This document shows positions 51,544-64,000 of a stretch of DNA of 64,000 bases, piece after piece. The notes beneath the pieces were generated by a model, which was given only the letters and a program-made list of their open reading frames with translations, was not told the DNA's origin and made no database searches. The translations under genes were made by a program, and so were the position numbers. Source of the DNA: Hemicordylus capensis (lineage: Eukaryota; Chordata; Lepidosauria; Squamata; Cordylidae). The stretch's first letter is position 1. Each line of letters starts with the position of its first letter. The DNA is taken from NCBI RefSeq assembly GCF_027244095.1, contig NC_069660.1:111080834-111144833 (forward strand), read 5' to 3'.

Positions 51544-53031
51544 TCAATTTGTGGCAAATATAATCCTAGCTGCGGTAATCATATATAGAGATAGCTCATT
51601 AAGTTTGGAGGAAATGTAAGGTTTTGTCATACCTAGAAGAAATATTTCTGGAAGAAAATGAAATTTAACCTTTAAGATTTGTTCGATTTTCTTATGAATT
51701 TGCTTCCAGAACGATTGAGCTTTGCCACAGCTCCACCACATATGATAAAATGATCCAGGATGATGGTTACATTTCCAACAATTCTTCGAAAAAGAGTCAT
51801 CTATTTTGTTAATTGTCAAGGGAGTTATGTACCATCTAAAAACATCTTATACCTGTTTTCTCTTAAATTACTGCTCTGGGTAAATTTGATGTTCTTCTTC
51901 CACTGATATTCCCAATCAGAAATATCAATCAACTTGTTAAAATTCTGCATCCATTTTATCATGCATTCTTTAATCTGCTTGGTCTCTGTATCGTATCTCA
52001 ATAACAATTTGTATATTCTGCCTAACAAATGATCCATATTTCGAGTAATGAGATCCTCATAATCAGTTAGTTCTCTGAGCTTTCCACCCTGTGTCTGCAA
52101 CTCCTTCCATATTATTGAACTGAACTGGGCATGTTGAAACCAAAATGAATAATGAGGTGGTTGTTCAAAAGATTTACTTCGGACTAGGCATTGGGTTAAA
52201 CTATGCTAAGTATATAAATTCTCTCTCCAAAATTTATGCTTGTACGAGGATTCCTCTTCATAGAAATAAGCATTCAAGATTGAAGTCAGAGGTGATAGCC
52301 TCGGGCTTATTATTTTTTTATATTTCTCCCAGACGTATAAAAGACTTTGCCTAATGGCATGATGTTGTATCTCCGGATTTTTTCTCAAGCCTGAAATCCA
52401 CAAGTAATTGTGCAGTCCTCTAGAAAAACCAGAACTCTCCATTCCAGTGAGACCACCATAGGGGGATATAATCCAATCTGAAATCCAAGTCAAACACCTG
52501 GCATGAAAGTAGAGTTTCAAATTGGGAACGCCTAGTCCACTTCTTTCCTTTATGTCCTGCATAACCTTAAATCGTATTCTGGGTTTTTTAAATAATTCCA
52601 GATAAATGAATTGAGCTGACTCTGCCATTTATTCAATATCTTATCTTCAATCTTTATAGAATCATTTGAAAAAGAAAATTCATCCTGGGGAGTATATTCA
52701 TTTTCATCGCAGAGATCCTCCCAAGCCAGGAAAGAGTCAGCTTTTTCCATCTATCCAGATCAGCCACAATAGATTTCCAAATTTGCATATAGTTGTTTTT
52801 AAACAGATCTTTGTTATTCTTAGTAAGATTTATCCCCAGATATTTTATTGGCTTCTTCTTTATTTGTACTCCTAAAACATTAGAGAAATGTTCCATTTCC
52901 TCCTCCGTGAGGTTCCAGGTCAGAATCTGTGTTTTCCCACTATGAATCTTGTAACCGGAGACCAAACCATATTGATGTATCTGTGTCAACAGTGTGTCAA
53001 GAGAGTCTTCCATCTGTAAGGAGTACTTCAT
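51544..53031 (-). pseudogene. L1 ORF2 remnant: RT end, thumb and C-terminal zinc knuckle
   Basis: Fragments in order toward the C-terminus: GYKIHSGKTQILTWNLTEEE and VLGVQIKKKPIKYLGINLTK (52654-53031), FSNDSIKIEDKILNKWQSQL, ERSGLGVPNLKLYFHARCLT (52206-52628), then KCNHHPGSFYHMWWSCGKAQ, the Cys-His knuckle (51544-51819). The YADD of the RT active site is damaged. Several frame changes separate the pieces. Confidence 0.8.
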
Positions 53032-53035
53032 CTGC

Positions 53036-54103
53036 TTACAATTTTATTTTATGTTCTTGGCCACCTATATTGACACCCCGGATCTGTTGCTCCTGTTGGA
53101 TTTTAACTGCCAGGGATACTAGAGCAAGTATAAACAAAAGTGGAGAATGCAGGCATCCTTGTCTAGTACCTTTATTAATATAACATTTTTGTGATAGGAA
53201 CCCATTTACTATTATTTTTGCCGACTGTTGTTGGTATATGCTGCGAATCGAGGATAAAAAATTGGAACCACAGTTCGTTTTTTCTAAGACTGAAAACAGG
53301 AAAGACCATTCCAAGTTGTCAAAGGCTTTTTCAACATCTAAAAAAATCATAGCTTTTGTACGTGTTGCAGTTATTTTATCAATTGCATTCAAAACGAATA
53401 TTGTGTTATCTTTCATAAGCCGTTTCAGAATAAAGCCGGTCTGGTCTGTATGGATTATCTTAGACAGAAAACCTCTCAGTCTCGCCGCAAGGATTGAAGT
53501 AAAGATTTTGTAATCCATGTTCAGAAGAGATATAGGCCAATATGATTCAGGCCGAGTTGGGTCTTTCCCATCTTTATAGATTAAGGAGATGAATGCTTCT
53601 TGCCAAGAAGCAGGTAAAGCATAGTGAGATAATATTGCGTTCATTTCATCTGTTAAAAGGCTGATAGGTTTTTCTTGAAACTTTTTGTAATACAACGGAG
53701 ATAAGCCATCAGGGCCTAGCGAGTTATTCTTAAGGTTTGTTATTGCCGCTTTGGTATCGTCCATGGATATGGGTTTATTAAGACAGCTCTTATGTTCTTC
53801 TGAAAATGGCTTTGTTTCTATATCTTCTAAAAATTGTTTTATTTTCTGAGGGTCTTTCTTATCTTCTTTGTAAAGTTTAGAGTAATATTCCATGAATTGT
53901 TCAGACGTTGCATCGTTAGTCATAACAAATTCACTACCATTCCAAATCGATGTTATAGTCCAAATCGACATTATAGTTCTCTTTTCCTGTTCCTTTCTCA
54001 ACTGGTAGGCTAGTAACTTATCAGGTTTGTTGCCTTTTTCAAAGTATCTTTGTTTCACGTAAGTCATATTCCCGAATATCTCTTTAGATTCTATAAGGTC
54101 CAT
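53036..54103 (-). pseudogene. L1 ORF2 remnant: reverse transcriptase core
   Basis: A 355-codon open stretch with L1 RT features: YYSKLYKED, NLKNNSLGPDGLSPLYYKKF, ASWQEAFISLIYKDGKDPTR, PISLLNMDYKIFTSILAARL, DQTGFI, MIFLDVEKAFDNLEWSFLF (catalytic Asp) and NKGTRQGCLHSPLLFILAL. An RQGCPLSP-type block is typical of L1. It codes the enzyme that copies L1 RNA at the nicked target. Confidence 0.88.
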
Positions 54104-54109
54104 TTGTTT

Positions 54110-55110
54110 TCAAAGTTCTCTAATATTTTGCCAGATAACCTGGGAATGGTTAGTCTTATGAAGAGTTTCTAAACGACTCAATTTCTTGAGTATCCGGTCT
54201 CTTTGCATTTGTAAGTCCTTCTTCCTTTTGGATTTTTCAGAAATAAAGATTCCCCTCCTAAAGGCCTTGCTCGAATCCCATACAGAAAAAATAGAGACAT
54301 CTGAAGTCTTATTTCTTTGGAAAAAATGTGACAGTTCTTCGTTACATTTCAGGAGCACTTTTTCTTGTTGTAAAAGAAAATTATTCAGTCTCCACCTCTT
54401 CGGTCCATTATTTGAGTGTTGAAACTTTACTATCAATGGATTATGGTCGGCATATGTAAGAGGTGCAATTTCTACATCTTGTATCCTCAGAAGTATTGAC
54501 TTTGAGACCATACACATGTCAATTCTAGAATATAATTGATGAGGTTGAGAGAAAAAAGTAAAGTCTCTTTCTAGAGGATATTTATGTTTCCATGCATCTA
54601 GAATCGATAGTAATTTCATGTACTCAAATACATTCTTAGGCAGCTTTCCTAAGTTCACTTTATGTTGTCCAGACTTATCCATCAGTGGAGAAAGAACAAC
54701 ATTCCAATCACTGGAAATTAGGAGTTCACCCTTGGCAACATCCATCAGCGACTGAAAAAATGTTTGGTAAAATTGAGCTTTGTTATCATTCGGGGCATAT
54801 ACAGAAACAAATGTAATTTTAGTATGTTGGGTAGTATGAAATTTAAGTATAATAAATTGGCCAAGGTCATCCTGCGTTTGATTTTCTAGAGTCCAATTCA
54901 AATTTTTAGTATGAATTACTACTCCATTTTGCTTCTTGGGACTGGAGGCAACATAACACTGACCTAATGCCTTACAAGTTTATAAGTTAGCATTGCTTGC
55001 TTTAATGTGCGTTTCCTGAAGACAAATTATGTCGGCTCCTTCCTTCTTCAATTTTGAAAAAATATTCTTTCCCTCTGATGGGCTATTTAATCTGTTAATA
55101 TTAATTGAAA
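54110..55110 (-). pseudogene. L1 ORF2 remnant: APE endonuclease
   Basis: Frames in order include a damaged start with ICLQETH-like sequence (near 55010), NLNWTLENQTQDDLGQFIIL, VYAPNDNKAQFYQTFFQSLM, LLISSDWNVVLSPLMDKSGQ, LDAWKHKYPLERDFTFFSQP, SRIDMCMVSKSILLRIQDVE and TYADHNPLIVKF (SDH-like motif changed to ADH). These are the endonuclease motifs that nick target DNA in L1. Confidence 0.82.
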
Positions 55111-55179
55111 TTAATTTTTTTAGGATAAGCCATCTCCTCTGAGATCTTCAACTGGTCGGTAGACTAAAAGGCAGAGGCC

Positions 55180-56090
55180 TGGTCACTTTTCTGTTCCTCC
55201 GGTAGATCGTCAGCTGGCTGGTTTGGAGCTGTTGTATCTGGAATGTGTAAAGATTCTAAAAAATGTGTGGCATCCGAAGGTGTGAAAATCTGTGCCTTCC
55301 CCTGATCCAAGAATACTTCTAGACAGAAGGGAATATGCCATCTGTAACTTATTTTCTTTTCTTGAAGTACTGTTGTGAGGAATTTCAGTTCACGCCGTTT
55401 ACGTAAGATATCAATTGGAACATCCAGAAGGATTTGTCAGAAGGTATTACGGTATTCCAAAGGAGATCTTCTTTGCGCCTGAAGGATTGCTTCTTTGGTT
55501 TTTTTACTTAGGAATTTAATCAGAATATCTCTGGGAACTTTTCTCTCCCAGGAATATCTTGAGTTCAGTCTGTAAACTTCTTGAATGTCCAAGGGGCTTT
55601 CAGAATCTAGGTATTCCTGAAGCAAAGTTTCAACACCTGCTCGAAGGTCCCTTTCCCCAAATTCTTCTGTTAGCCCACGGATTTTTATATTAGATGATCG
55701 CTGCTGGGATTCCAGGATTTCAATTCGATTCTCTAATCGCCTAAAATCTGCTTCTCGCAATGTTTTCTCAGCTGCTATTTCCTCTTGTATTTTGGCAACT
55801 TCAGAGGAAAAGTGATCATGTTCTGTGAGTTTTTGAGTAACCTCATCAAATCTTGAAGTGACCTTCGTCCGGGAACTATAAAATTTGGCATCCAGGTCTT
55901 GAATCCAGGATGAAACACTCTGTAGTTCCTTAAGAAATGTCTCTTGAAATTTAGAAAAAGAGGAGGAGCCATTTGCAGTTAATGGGCTTTCAAAAATGTC
56001 AGGGTCCTCATCAGAGTCTTTTCTGGACTTCGTTGGTTTGCCTTTTTTATGCATTATTCTGATTGACTTTGCGCCAAAATATCTGTACAT
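55180..56090 (-). pseudogene. L1 ORF1 remnant (RNA-binding coiled-coil protein)
   Basis: Minus-strand frame 55437-56090 codes 217 residues. First comes a Ser-rich start and a coiled-coil stretch (SWIQDLDAKF to ADFRRLENRIEILESQQRSS). Then follows the RRM start SNIKIRGLTEEFGERD and LDIQEVYRLNSRYSWERKVP, as in the ERAHRI region of L1 ORF1p. The C-terminal domain goes on in another frame (LLDVPIDILRKRRELKFLT) to about 55180, so there is a frameshift near 55437. Confidence 0.82.
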
Positions 56091-56099
56091 GTGACAAAA

Positions 56100-56850
56100 A
56101 CGGTATCTAGAAGGGATATCTGATATACAAATACCCTTAATACGGGTAAATCCACAACTGATACATCACAGGGAAATATAGAAAAAATGTATATTTGTTT
56201 AGGTGTTAGTATATCCAGATGAACTTCCTATTCCAGATTGAGTTTTAAGGCTGTTTAAAATACACGAAATATCCAAATTCAATCTTCCAGTAAAATTATC
56301 TAATGTAAATAAGTTCTATCCCATGTTCATATATAAATAAAAAAAGGAAAGAAAACCAGTTTATGTCCCATGTATTTACCTATATGCCTTTAGATATATA
56401 GATTTCCCTATTCCCAAAGATTTGAATCACCACTCTTCAATAACAGGGAATAAACAAGTTACAACCTCATATACAATAGACATATAACAATATCAATATG
56501 CAAATATGAGTAAACTCAGTAGGTGTACATTTATCTTAAAGCTACATCAAAATCCAGTAGGCCTAATAAGACAAGTATTTCCTAAATATAAAGTAAACAA
56601 TATTTAGTATTGCTAGCCTTTAAATCTTGATATGGTAAATCAGAGATTAAGCTGATAAACAAAGAAATCAGAGTCAGAAACACAATAGTAAATTCCAGTG
56701 CTTGAGACTATTCGAATGCTCACTGTGTCTCTAATAGAAGTAATGGCTAATAATAACTGCACAGCCAAACAGGATCTTTTTGTTTCGTTCAGAATTGAAC
56801 AGTCACGGGTTCCATCTTGTGGCGAAAGAAAGCAACTGAAGATATTGATG
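56100..56850 (-). other. Probable L1 5' UTR
   Basis: AT-rich stretch between ORF1 and the R4 LINE. No ORF or other repeat recognised; it is taken as the L1 5' UTR from its position. Confidence 0.4.
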
Positions 56851-56857
56851 TGACATA

Positions 56858-57652
56858 TTATTATTTCTTGTTTACACAGTCAGACAGGTGTTATTGACTG
56901 GTTTATTTTATCCAGACATTGAGTCCTTCCCAAGGACCTGGGATACCAGAATTTTATTGTCAATTGTTATAGATATCGTCTCAGAATATAGGCTGTTCCC
57001 AGTAAAGCTGCTTTTTGTAATTGGCTGATGGTGATTTCTGTGGCCCCTATGGTGAGGTGCTCTTCAAGGTCTTTTGGAACTGCACCCAGGGCGCCAATTA
57101 CCACTGGGATTATTTTGGTCTTTTTCTGCCACAGCCTTTCAATTTCAATTTGTAGATCTTTGTATTTGATGATTTTTTCTATTTTTCTTCTTCTATTCTG
57201 CTATCCCCTGGTATTGCTATGTCGATTATTTTCACTTGTTTTTCTTTCTTCTCGACTACAGTGATATCTGGTGTATTGTGTGGCAGATGTTTGTCTGTTT
57301 GTAGTCAGAAGTCCCATAATATTTTTACATCTTCATTTTCTTCAACTTTTTCAATTTTATGGTCCCACCAATCTTTGGCTACAGGTAGCTTGTATTTTTT
57401 GCAGATGTTCCAGTGTATCATCCCTGCTACTTTGTCATGCCTTTGTTTGTAGTCAGTCTGTGCGATCTTTTTACAACAGCTGATTAGGTGGTGCACTGTT
57501 TCATCTGCTTCTTTACAAAGGCGGCACTTGCTGTTTGTGGTGGATTTTTCGACTTTGGCTCTTATTGCATTTGTTCTTAGTGCCTGTTCTTGTGCAGCCA
57601 GTATTAAACCCTCTGTTTCTTTCTTCAAGTTGCCATTCTTAAGCCCTGGCCA
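56858..57652 (-). mobile_element. R4-clade LINE 3' part with restriction-like endonuclease
   Basis: A minus-strand LINE end. The frame at 57305-57628 has a Cys-His knuckle CRLCKEADETVHHLISCC, then YKQRHDKVAGMIHWNICKKY and WWDHKIEKV. Beyond a shift (57000-57260 on +) comes a stretch with IEIERLWQKKTKIIPVVIGA and LGAVPKDLEEHL, typical of the C-terminal restriction-like endonuclease of R4/Dong/Rex6 elements as I know them. The element is 5'-truncated and decayed. Confidence 0.78.
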
Positions 57653-57654
57653 GT

Positions 57655-57877
57655 TGTTATTATTTTTACATTTATATCCCGCTCTTCCTCCAAGGAGCCC
57701 AGAGCGGTGTACGACATACTTGTTTCTCTTTCACAACAACCCTGTGAAGTAGGTTAGGCTGAGAGCGAAGTGACTGGCCCAGAGTCACCCAGCTAGTTTC
57801 ATGGCTGAATGGGGATTTGAACTCGAGTCTCCTCGGTCCTAGTCCAGCACTCTAAGCACTACACCACACTGGCTCCA
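57655..57877 (-). mobile_element. tRNA-derived SINE (squamate type)
   Basis: Read on the minus strand: AGCCAGTGTGGTGTAGTGCT, a B-box near GAGTTCAAATCCCC, body GGGTGACTCTGGGCCAGTCA, and tail GGCTCCTTGGAGGAAGAGCG with AT repeats. Sister of 10075-10291. Confidence 0.87.
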
Positions 57878-58665
57878 GGCAGGCATTTAGGGAGGCCATG
57901 CCTTCCCCTGATGATGTTGAAATGGAGAAATAGATTTGAGTATCATCAGCATACTGATAACACCCTTCACCAAATCTCCTGATGATCTCTCCCAGCCGAT
58001 TCATGTAGATTTTAAACAGCAGTGGAGACAATATGGAGCCCTGAGGGACACCATATGAAAGTTCAGATTTTGAAGAACAATAGTTTCCAAGGGACACCAT
58101 CTGGAACCTTCCAGAGATGTAGGAGCGGAACCACCGCAGAGCAGTGCCTCCCACCCCCTCAGACGTTCCAGAAAGATACTATCATTGAAAGTATCAAAAG
58201 CCACTGAGAGATCCAAAAGGACCAACAGAGTCGCACTCCCTCTGTCGATTCCCAGTTTGGATTCTCCATCCCACAGCCTGCCTGAAAGCCAATTTGAAAT
58301 GGATCTAGTTAATCATTTTCCTCCAAGACTGCCTGGAGTTAGGAGGCCACCACCCTCTCAATTACCTTGCAAAACCATGGAAGGTTGGAGATAGGCCTGA
58401 AATTACTTAACTCTGAAAGGTCCAGTGCAGGCATCTTCAAAAGGGGTCTAATAATTGTCTCCTTGAGACAAGGAAGCATCCTGCCCTCCCTCAGAGAAGC
58501 ATTTATAATTTCTGCCAGGCCCACTACAACAACCCCCTGGCTGATAGTATAAGCCATGTTGAACAAGGATCAAGAGAACAGATGGTAGGCTGTACTAATC
58601 CAAGCAGCTTGTCCACATCCTCAGGAGTCACAAACGGAAACTTGTCCAGCCTAATCATTTTGTCT
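57878..58665 (-). mobile_element. L2-clade LINE, RT part
   Basis: Minus-strand RT remnant: CYQYADDTQIYFSISTSSGE (YADD kept), YGVPQGSILSPLLFKIYMN, VLLDLSVAFDTFNDSIFLER, LSNFRPISNLPWFCKVIERV and ALREGRMLPCLKE-like sequence. Probably the same copy as 50853-50936, parted by later insertions. Confidence 0.82.
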
Positions 58666-59329
58666 CTTAGGCTGGAGGAGGCCTATAGCCACCAGACTAG
58701 TAGTCATTGACAGACTGAATTTGTCTAAGCCCCTTTTAAAGCCATCCATGCTAGTAGTAGCCATCATGACATCCCATGGCAGAGAATTCCATAGATTACG
58801 TGTTGTGTGAAAAAGTACTTCCTTTTGACAGTCCTAAATTTCCTGGCCTTCAGTTTCATGGATGACTCCTGATTCTAGTGCTGTGAGAGAGGGAACAAAA
58901 TTTATCTCTGTCCACTCTCTCTTCCCTATGAATAATTTTGTACACCTCGATCATGTCCCCTCAGTCACCTCTTTTCCAGAACCAAAGAACCCCAGATGCT
59001 GTAGCCTTACCTCATAAGGAAGGTGCTCCAGCCCCCCCCATCATTCTGGTTGCCTATTCTGCACCTTTTCCAGTTCTACAATATCCTTCTTAAGATACGG
59101 TGACCAGAACTCAACGCAGTACTCCAAATGTGGCCGCACCATAGATTTGTATAAGGGCATTATAATATTAGCATTCTTATTTCCAATCCCCTTCCTCATG
59201 ACCCCTAGCATGGAATTGACCTTTTTCACAGCTGCCGCGCATTGAATTGACACTTTCATTGAGCTGTCCACTATGACCTCAAGATCTCTCTCCTGATCAG
59301 TCACTGGCAGCTCAGATTCCATCAGCATA

Positions 59330-60949
<1,620 letters not shown>

Positions 60950-61101
60950 TATCTGTGAAGTTGGAATTTTTTGCCCCACTATGCATCATTTTACACTTGC
61001 TTACATTGAACTGCATTTGCCATTTTGTCGCCCACTCACCCAGTTTGGAGAGATCCTTTTGGAGCTCCTCACAATCTGTTTTGTATTTCATTACTCTAAA
61101 T

Positions 61102-62191
61102 CAGGGGTGTCAAACTCAATCACATAAGGGGCCGAAATCTAAAACACAGGCTCAGTTGCGGGCCGAATTTTTTATTAAGATACTTAGTCTTAGTAGAAGT
61201 ATAGATCCTTCCTCACCCTGAGACACCATATCACACGCCATCTTCGTGCATTAATCATGTTCTGAAAATAACAAGCACAAAGCAAACTGTAAGCAAAACA
61301 GTTAAATTACAAACTCAACAGTTTTTTAATACATTTATCTATAATTCTATATTTGAAATTTAGGTTTTAAAATTGTTCACCTATTTGTTTTCTGGCCAGA
61401 TGTCGGAGACCGTTTTCCCCTGGTCAGTGAGTCAATGTCTGGTTTTATGTCTTGTGCTGTAGTAACCCGCAAAACAGCAGCTTTTTCTGAGGTAGGTGTA
61501 CCTGTCCTATCCTGGCCTGTCTTGGCCTGTCTATGTGCGGGGAATGGAGCCACTGACTGTGCTGAGGTGGAGGCCTGTGTCTCTGAGTCTGGAGACATTG
61601 CTACTGTAGGATCCCACTGAGACTACATACCTGTGTAGTTGCTACTGGCAGCAGGTGCAGGATCGGAACTCTGGCACGGTCGTGCCTAGTGCTGGGTCTC
61701 GGCAGGGAAGGGGTGTGCAGAAGCAAGGATATGAAGAAGCAACTTAGCTCACTGTTTGGGACTGAGTCCTTCTGCCTGTGGCACGGTCAGGCACTTGTGT
61801 GGAGCGCCTTGCTCCAACCTAGCTTTTACACTGGGACTGGGTCCTTCTGCCTGCAGTGCAGTCAGGCACTTGTGTGGAGTACCTTGCTCTAACCTAGCTT
61901 TTACACTGGGACTGGGTCCTTCTGCCTGCAGCTCAGTCAGGCACTTGTATGGAGTGCCTTGCTCCAACTTAGCTTTTACACTGGGACTGGGTCCTTCTGC
62001 CTGCAGCGCAGTCAGGCACTTGTGTGGAGCGCCCTGCTCCTACCTAGCTTTCTGGGACTGGGTCATTCTGCCTGCAAATGGGTACTGAGGCAGCGCAGTC
62101 AGGCTCTTGGATGCGGCACAGTTACTGCGGGCCACATAAAACGGCCAGGCGGGCCGGATTTGGCCCGCGGGCCTTGTGTTTGACATGTGTG
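61102..62191. mobile_element. hAT element with internal minisatellite, inside CR1
   Basis: A 1090-bp element starting CAGGGGTGTCAAACTCAATC; the right end read inward is CACACATGTCAAACACAAGG. It is flanked by CTCTAAAT and CCCTAAAT (8 bp, one difference). Subterminal GGGGCCGAAA and GGCCCGCGGGCC blocks are typical of a widespread amniote hAT family. No transposase remnant was found. The CR1 frame continues on both sides. Confidence 0.78.
61758..62057. repeat. 75-bp minisatellite, four copies and a partial
   Basis: Units begin GGGACTGGGTCCTTCTGCCT at 61758, 61833, 61908 and 61983, with a period of exactly 75, and a shortened last unit at 62054. As 75 is a multiple of three, both strands stay open over it, giving repeat peptides that are not real proteins. 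Confidence 0.92.
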
Positions 62192-62247
62192 CCCTAAATA
62201 GTTAAGTGTCATCTGCAAATTTGGCCACTTTGCAGCTTACCCCAACT

Positions 62248-62345
62248 TTTTTTTTTTTTTTTTTTACATTTGATATACCGCCCACTCCGAAAACTCTGGG
62301 CGGTGTACAAAAACATGCAAAACAAGACCGCATTAAAATTAAAAC
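62248..62345 (-). mobile_element. SINE/LINE tail with A-run, inside CR1
   Basis: On + it starts with a T run, then ACATTTGATATACCGCCCAC and CTCTGGGCGGTGTACAA. It is flanked by short AACTT copies and interrupts the CR1 between CCCCAACT and TCTAGATCATTT. A 5'-truncated retroinsertion. Confidence 0.68.
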
Positions 62346-63200
62346 TTCTAGATCATTTATGAACAAGCTAAAGATTACTGGTCCCAATACAGATCTTTGC
62401 AGGACCCCACTTCTTACTTCTCTCCATTGTGAAAACTCTCCATTTATTTATACCCTGTTTCCCATCCTTCAACCAATTACCAATCCATTCATGAACCTGT
62501 CCCCTTATCCCATGGCTGCTAAGTTTACTCAAGAGCCTTTTGGTGGGGAACTTTGTCAAAAGCTTTTTTCAGGTCCAAGTATACTATGTCAGCCGGATCA
62601 CCTTTATCCTTATCCCTGTTGACTCTCAAAGAGCTCCAAAAGGTTAGTGAGACAAGACTTGCTATTGTAGAAGCCAGATGCAAAGAACTCATTCAGATTC
62701 TTTGAAATCTCCTTATCCTCCTTAAAAATCCCTTTCACGCCCACATCATCTAAGGGTCCAACCACCTCCCTGGCATTTCTGCTTCTGATATATTTAAAGA
62801 AGTTTTTGTTATTCTCCTTTACATTTCTAGCTATATTCCTTGAACTCTTTCCCCTCCCCCTCCCTTATTGTCTCCTTGCATTTCCGTTGCCAGAGTCTAT
62901 GTTCCTCTCTGTTCTCTTCATTTAGGCAGCACTTTCATTTTCTGAAGGAAGTCTTCTTCCCTTTCATAGCTTCCCTGACTCTACTTGTTGGCCATGCTGC
63001 TGATCTCCTGAACTTGGTGGTACCTTTCCTTCTTTTTGGTATACATTCCAACTGACCTTCTGTTATTGTAATTTTAAATATGTTCCATGCTTTCTGAGTG
63101 ATCTGACCCTCCTGACTTACCCTTTCAGCTTCCTTTTTACTAGTCCCCTCATTTTTTAGAAGTTTCCTCTTCTGAAGTCCAACTCATCTGCGTTGGACTG

Positions 63201-64000
63201 CCTTGGCAATGCTCCACTCGCATATAAGCTGAAATGAATCACACCTCTCAGAGAGGCAAGATGTTAGTTTTACCTATCCTTGGTCCAGTGGTGTGTTTGT
63301 TGCACTTGCATGTCTCCTTGCAGGAAGGACAGAGAGGCAGGGGAGAGAAAGAGTGAGTAGCAAAAACTACCACTTGCTTTTGAAAATCCGTGGATAGTAA
63401 TCCAAGGAGATTCTGAGGCCATGGCCTTTAACCAGGGGTATATATACCCCCAAAACATGCCCAGAGGCAGTCTCCAAGCCATGTTGTCTATCCCAAGCTC
63501 ATTGTTACTTTATCATAATCCAGTTGAGTGGATCTTGCCCAACAATGGCAAGGCGAAGTTATGCAAAATGTGTTACTTGGGTTGAATAGAGCTATGCTGA
63601 ATTGCATATCCGAGGATCAGGATGCCTTTAAATGTTTAAAATTATACATCTCCAGTTTTGATGTGCTCATTTCCCTGGGTCCTTGCCAGCTAAGTTGTTA
63701 ATTCAAAGACAGGTTAGGAAATGCACCGCTTATCTTGTGTGACTCCCAAGGAGTGCTTCATCATTATCTCTGGTGGAAGGGAGGTTTCCTTCCTTAATTG
63801 GTTCACTTTTTAAAGTCTAGTCTGCTCATCAGTTAATACCTTCTCTTTTGCGAAAGGGAGGGATGGGGATGATCCATTTATTGTGACCTGGGAGTGCATT
63901 GCCCCACGCTATATTCTTGCTGAGTGACCTGCTGTGAGTCTTGCTAAACCCAGGCAGGTGAAATGTTCATGAGCCCATGAACTGAAACATCCAAAATGGA
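63201..64000. other. MSH4 intron 2, right end of window
   Basis: No gene, RNA or repeat recognised, and no MSH4 exon. Confidence 0.45.

Larger units (their letters stand above)
50937..56850 (-). mobile_element. L1-clade LINE, near full length, two ORFs, decayed
   Basis: A minus-strand L1 of about 5.9 kb in MSH4 intron 2. The 3' A-tail shows as T runs at about 50938-50956. ORF2 runs from about 55.1 to 51.5 kb with endonuclease, RT and a C-terminal zinc knuckle. ORF1 runs from about 56.09 to 55.2 kb. The 5' UTR-like part reaches about 56.85 kb, where an R4 LINE begins. Each ORF carries several stops or shifts. No target duplication was found, so the 5' boundary is approximate. Confidence 0.82.

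Noticed and set aside
61756-62088. Repeat-peptide frames on both strands
   Set aside because: They arise from the 75-bp minisatellite, whose unit length keeps frames open; not a gene, and not a CRISPR array, as there are no alternating spacers.

Overview
The window is nuclear DNA of a reptile, most likely a squamate (lizard or snake). Three spliced single-copy genes lie on the + strand in the order ACADM, RABGGTB, MSH4, which is also the order on human chromosome 1p31. They sit in a dense, layered bed of transposable elements. The mix of CR1 and L2 LINEs, a two-ORF L1, an R4-type LINE, tRNA-type and 5S rRNA-type SINEs, hAT MITEs and Tc1 transposons points to a squamate. The species cannot be told from the sequence alone.

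Layout. About 1-6.9 kb holds the last two coding exons of ACADM (medium-chain acyl-CoA dehydrogenase) and its 3' UTR. The introns around them carry a LINE of uncertain clade with a hAT MITE inside it, a CR1 LINE split by an apparently intact Tc1 transposon, and a decayed copy of a little-described Cys-rich animal protein family. About 7-12.5 kb is intergenic, with an L2 LINE, a hAT element and two SINEs. From 12.8 to 31.7 kb lies the whole RABGGTB gene: nine coding exons giving 331 residues with all three zinc ligands. Three C/D-box snoRNAs of the SNORD45 (U45) family sit in introns 2, 3 and 4. From 35.07 kb the first two coding exons of MSH4 are present (35065-35320 and 40753-40917). No later MSH4 exon was recognised, so MSH4 intron 2 appears to run from 40.9 kb past the right edge.

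That intron is a stack of nested insertions: a second 5S-derived SINE, old LINE pieces, an 853-bp foldback hAT element, a near-full-length L1 and an R4 LINE lying between two parts of an L2, and a CR1 LINE broken by a decayed Tc1, by a hAT element with a 75-bp minisatellite, and by a SINE tail. Many insertions can be ordered by their target-site duplications.

The three host genes are not an operon. RABGGTB doubles as a snoRNA host gene, so its introns serve ribosome modification while its mRNA serves Rab prenylation. The RABGGTB and MSH4 promoters are both CpG-rich and carry NRF1-type motifs. The most unusual items are the fossil Cys-rich family copy (4.4-5.9 kb), the intact Tc1 (2.18-3.80 kb), the foldback hAT (48.46-49.31 kb), the 5S-derived SINEs, a GC-AG intron in RABGGTB, and in-frame upstream ATGs in its first exon.
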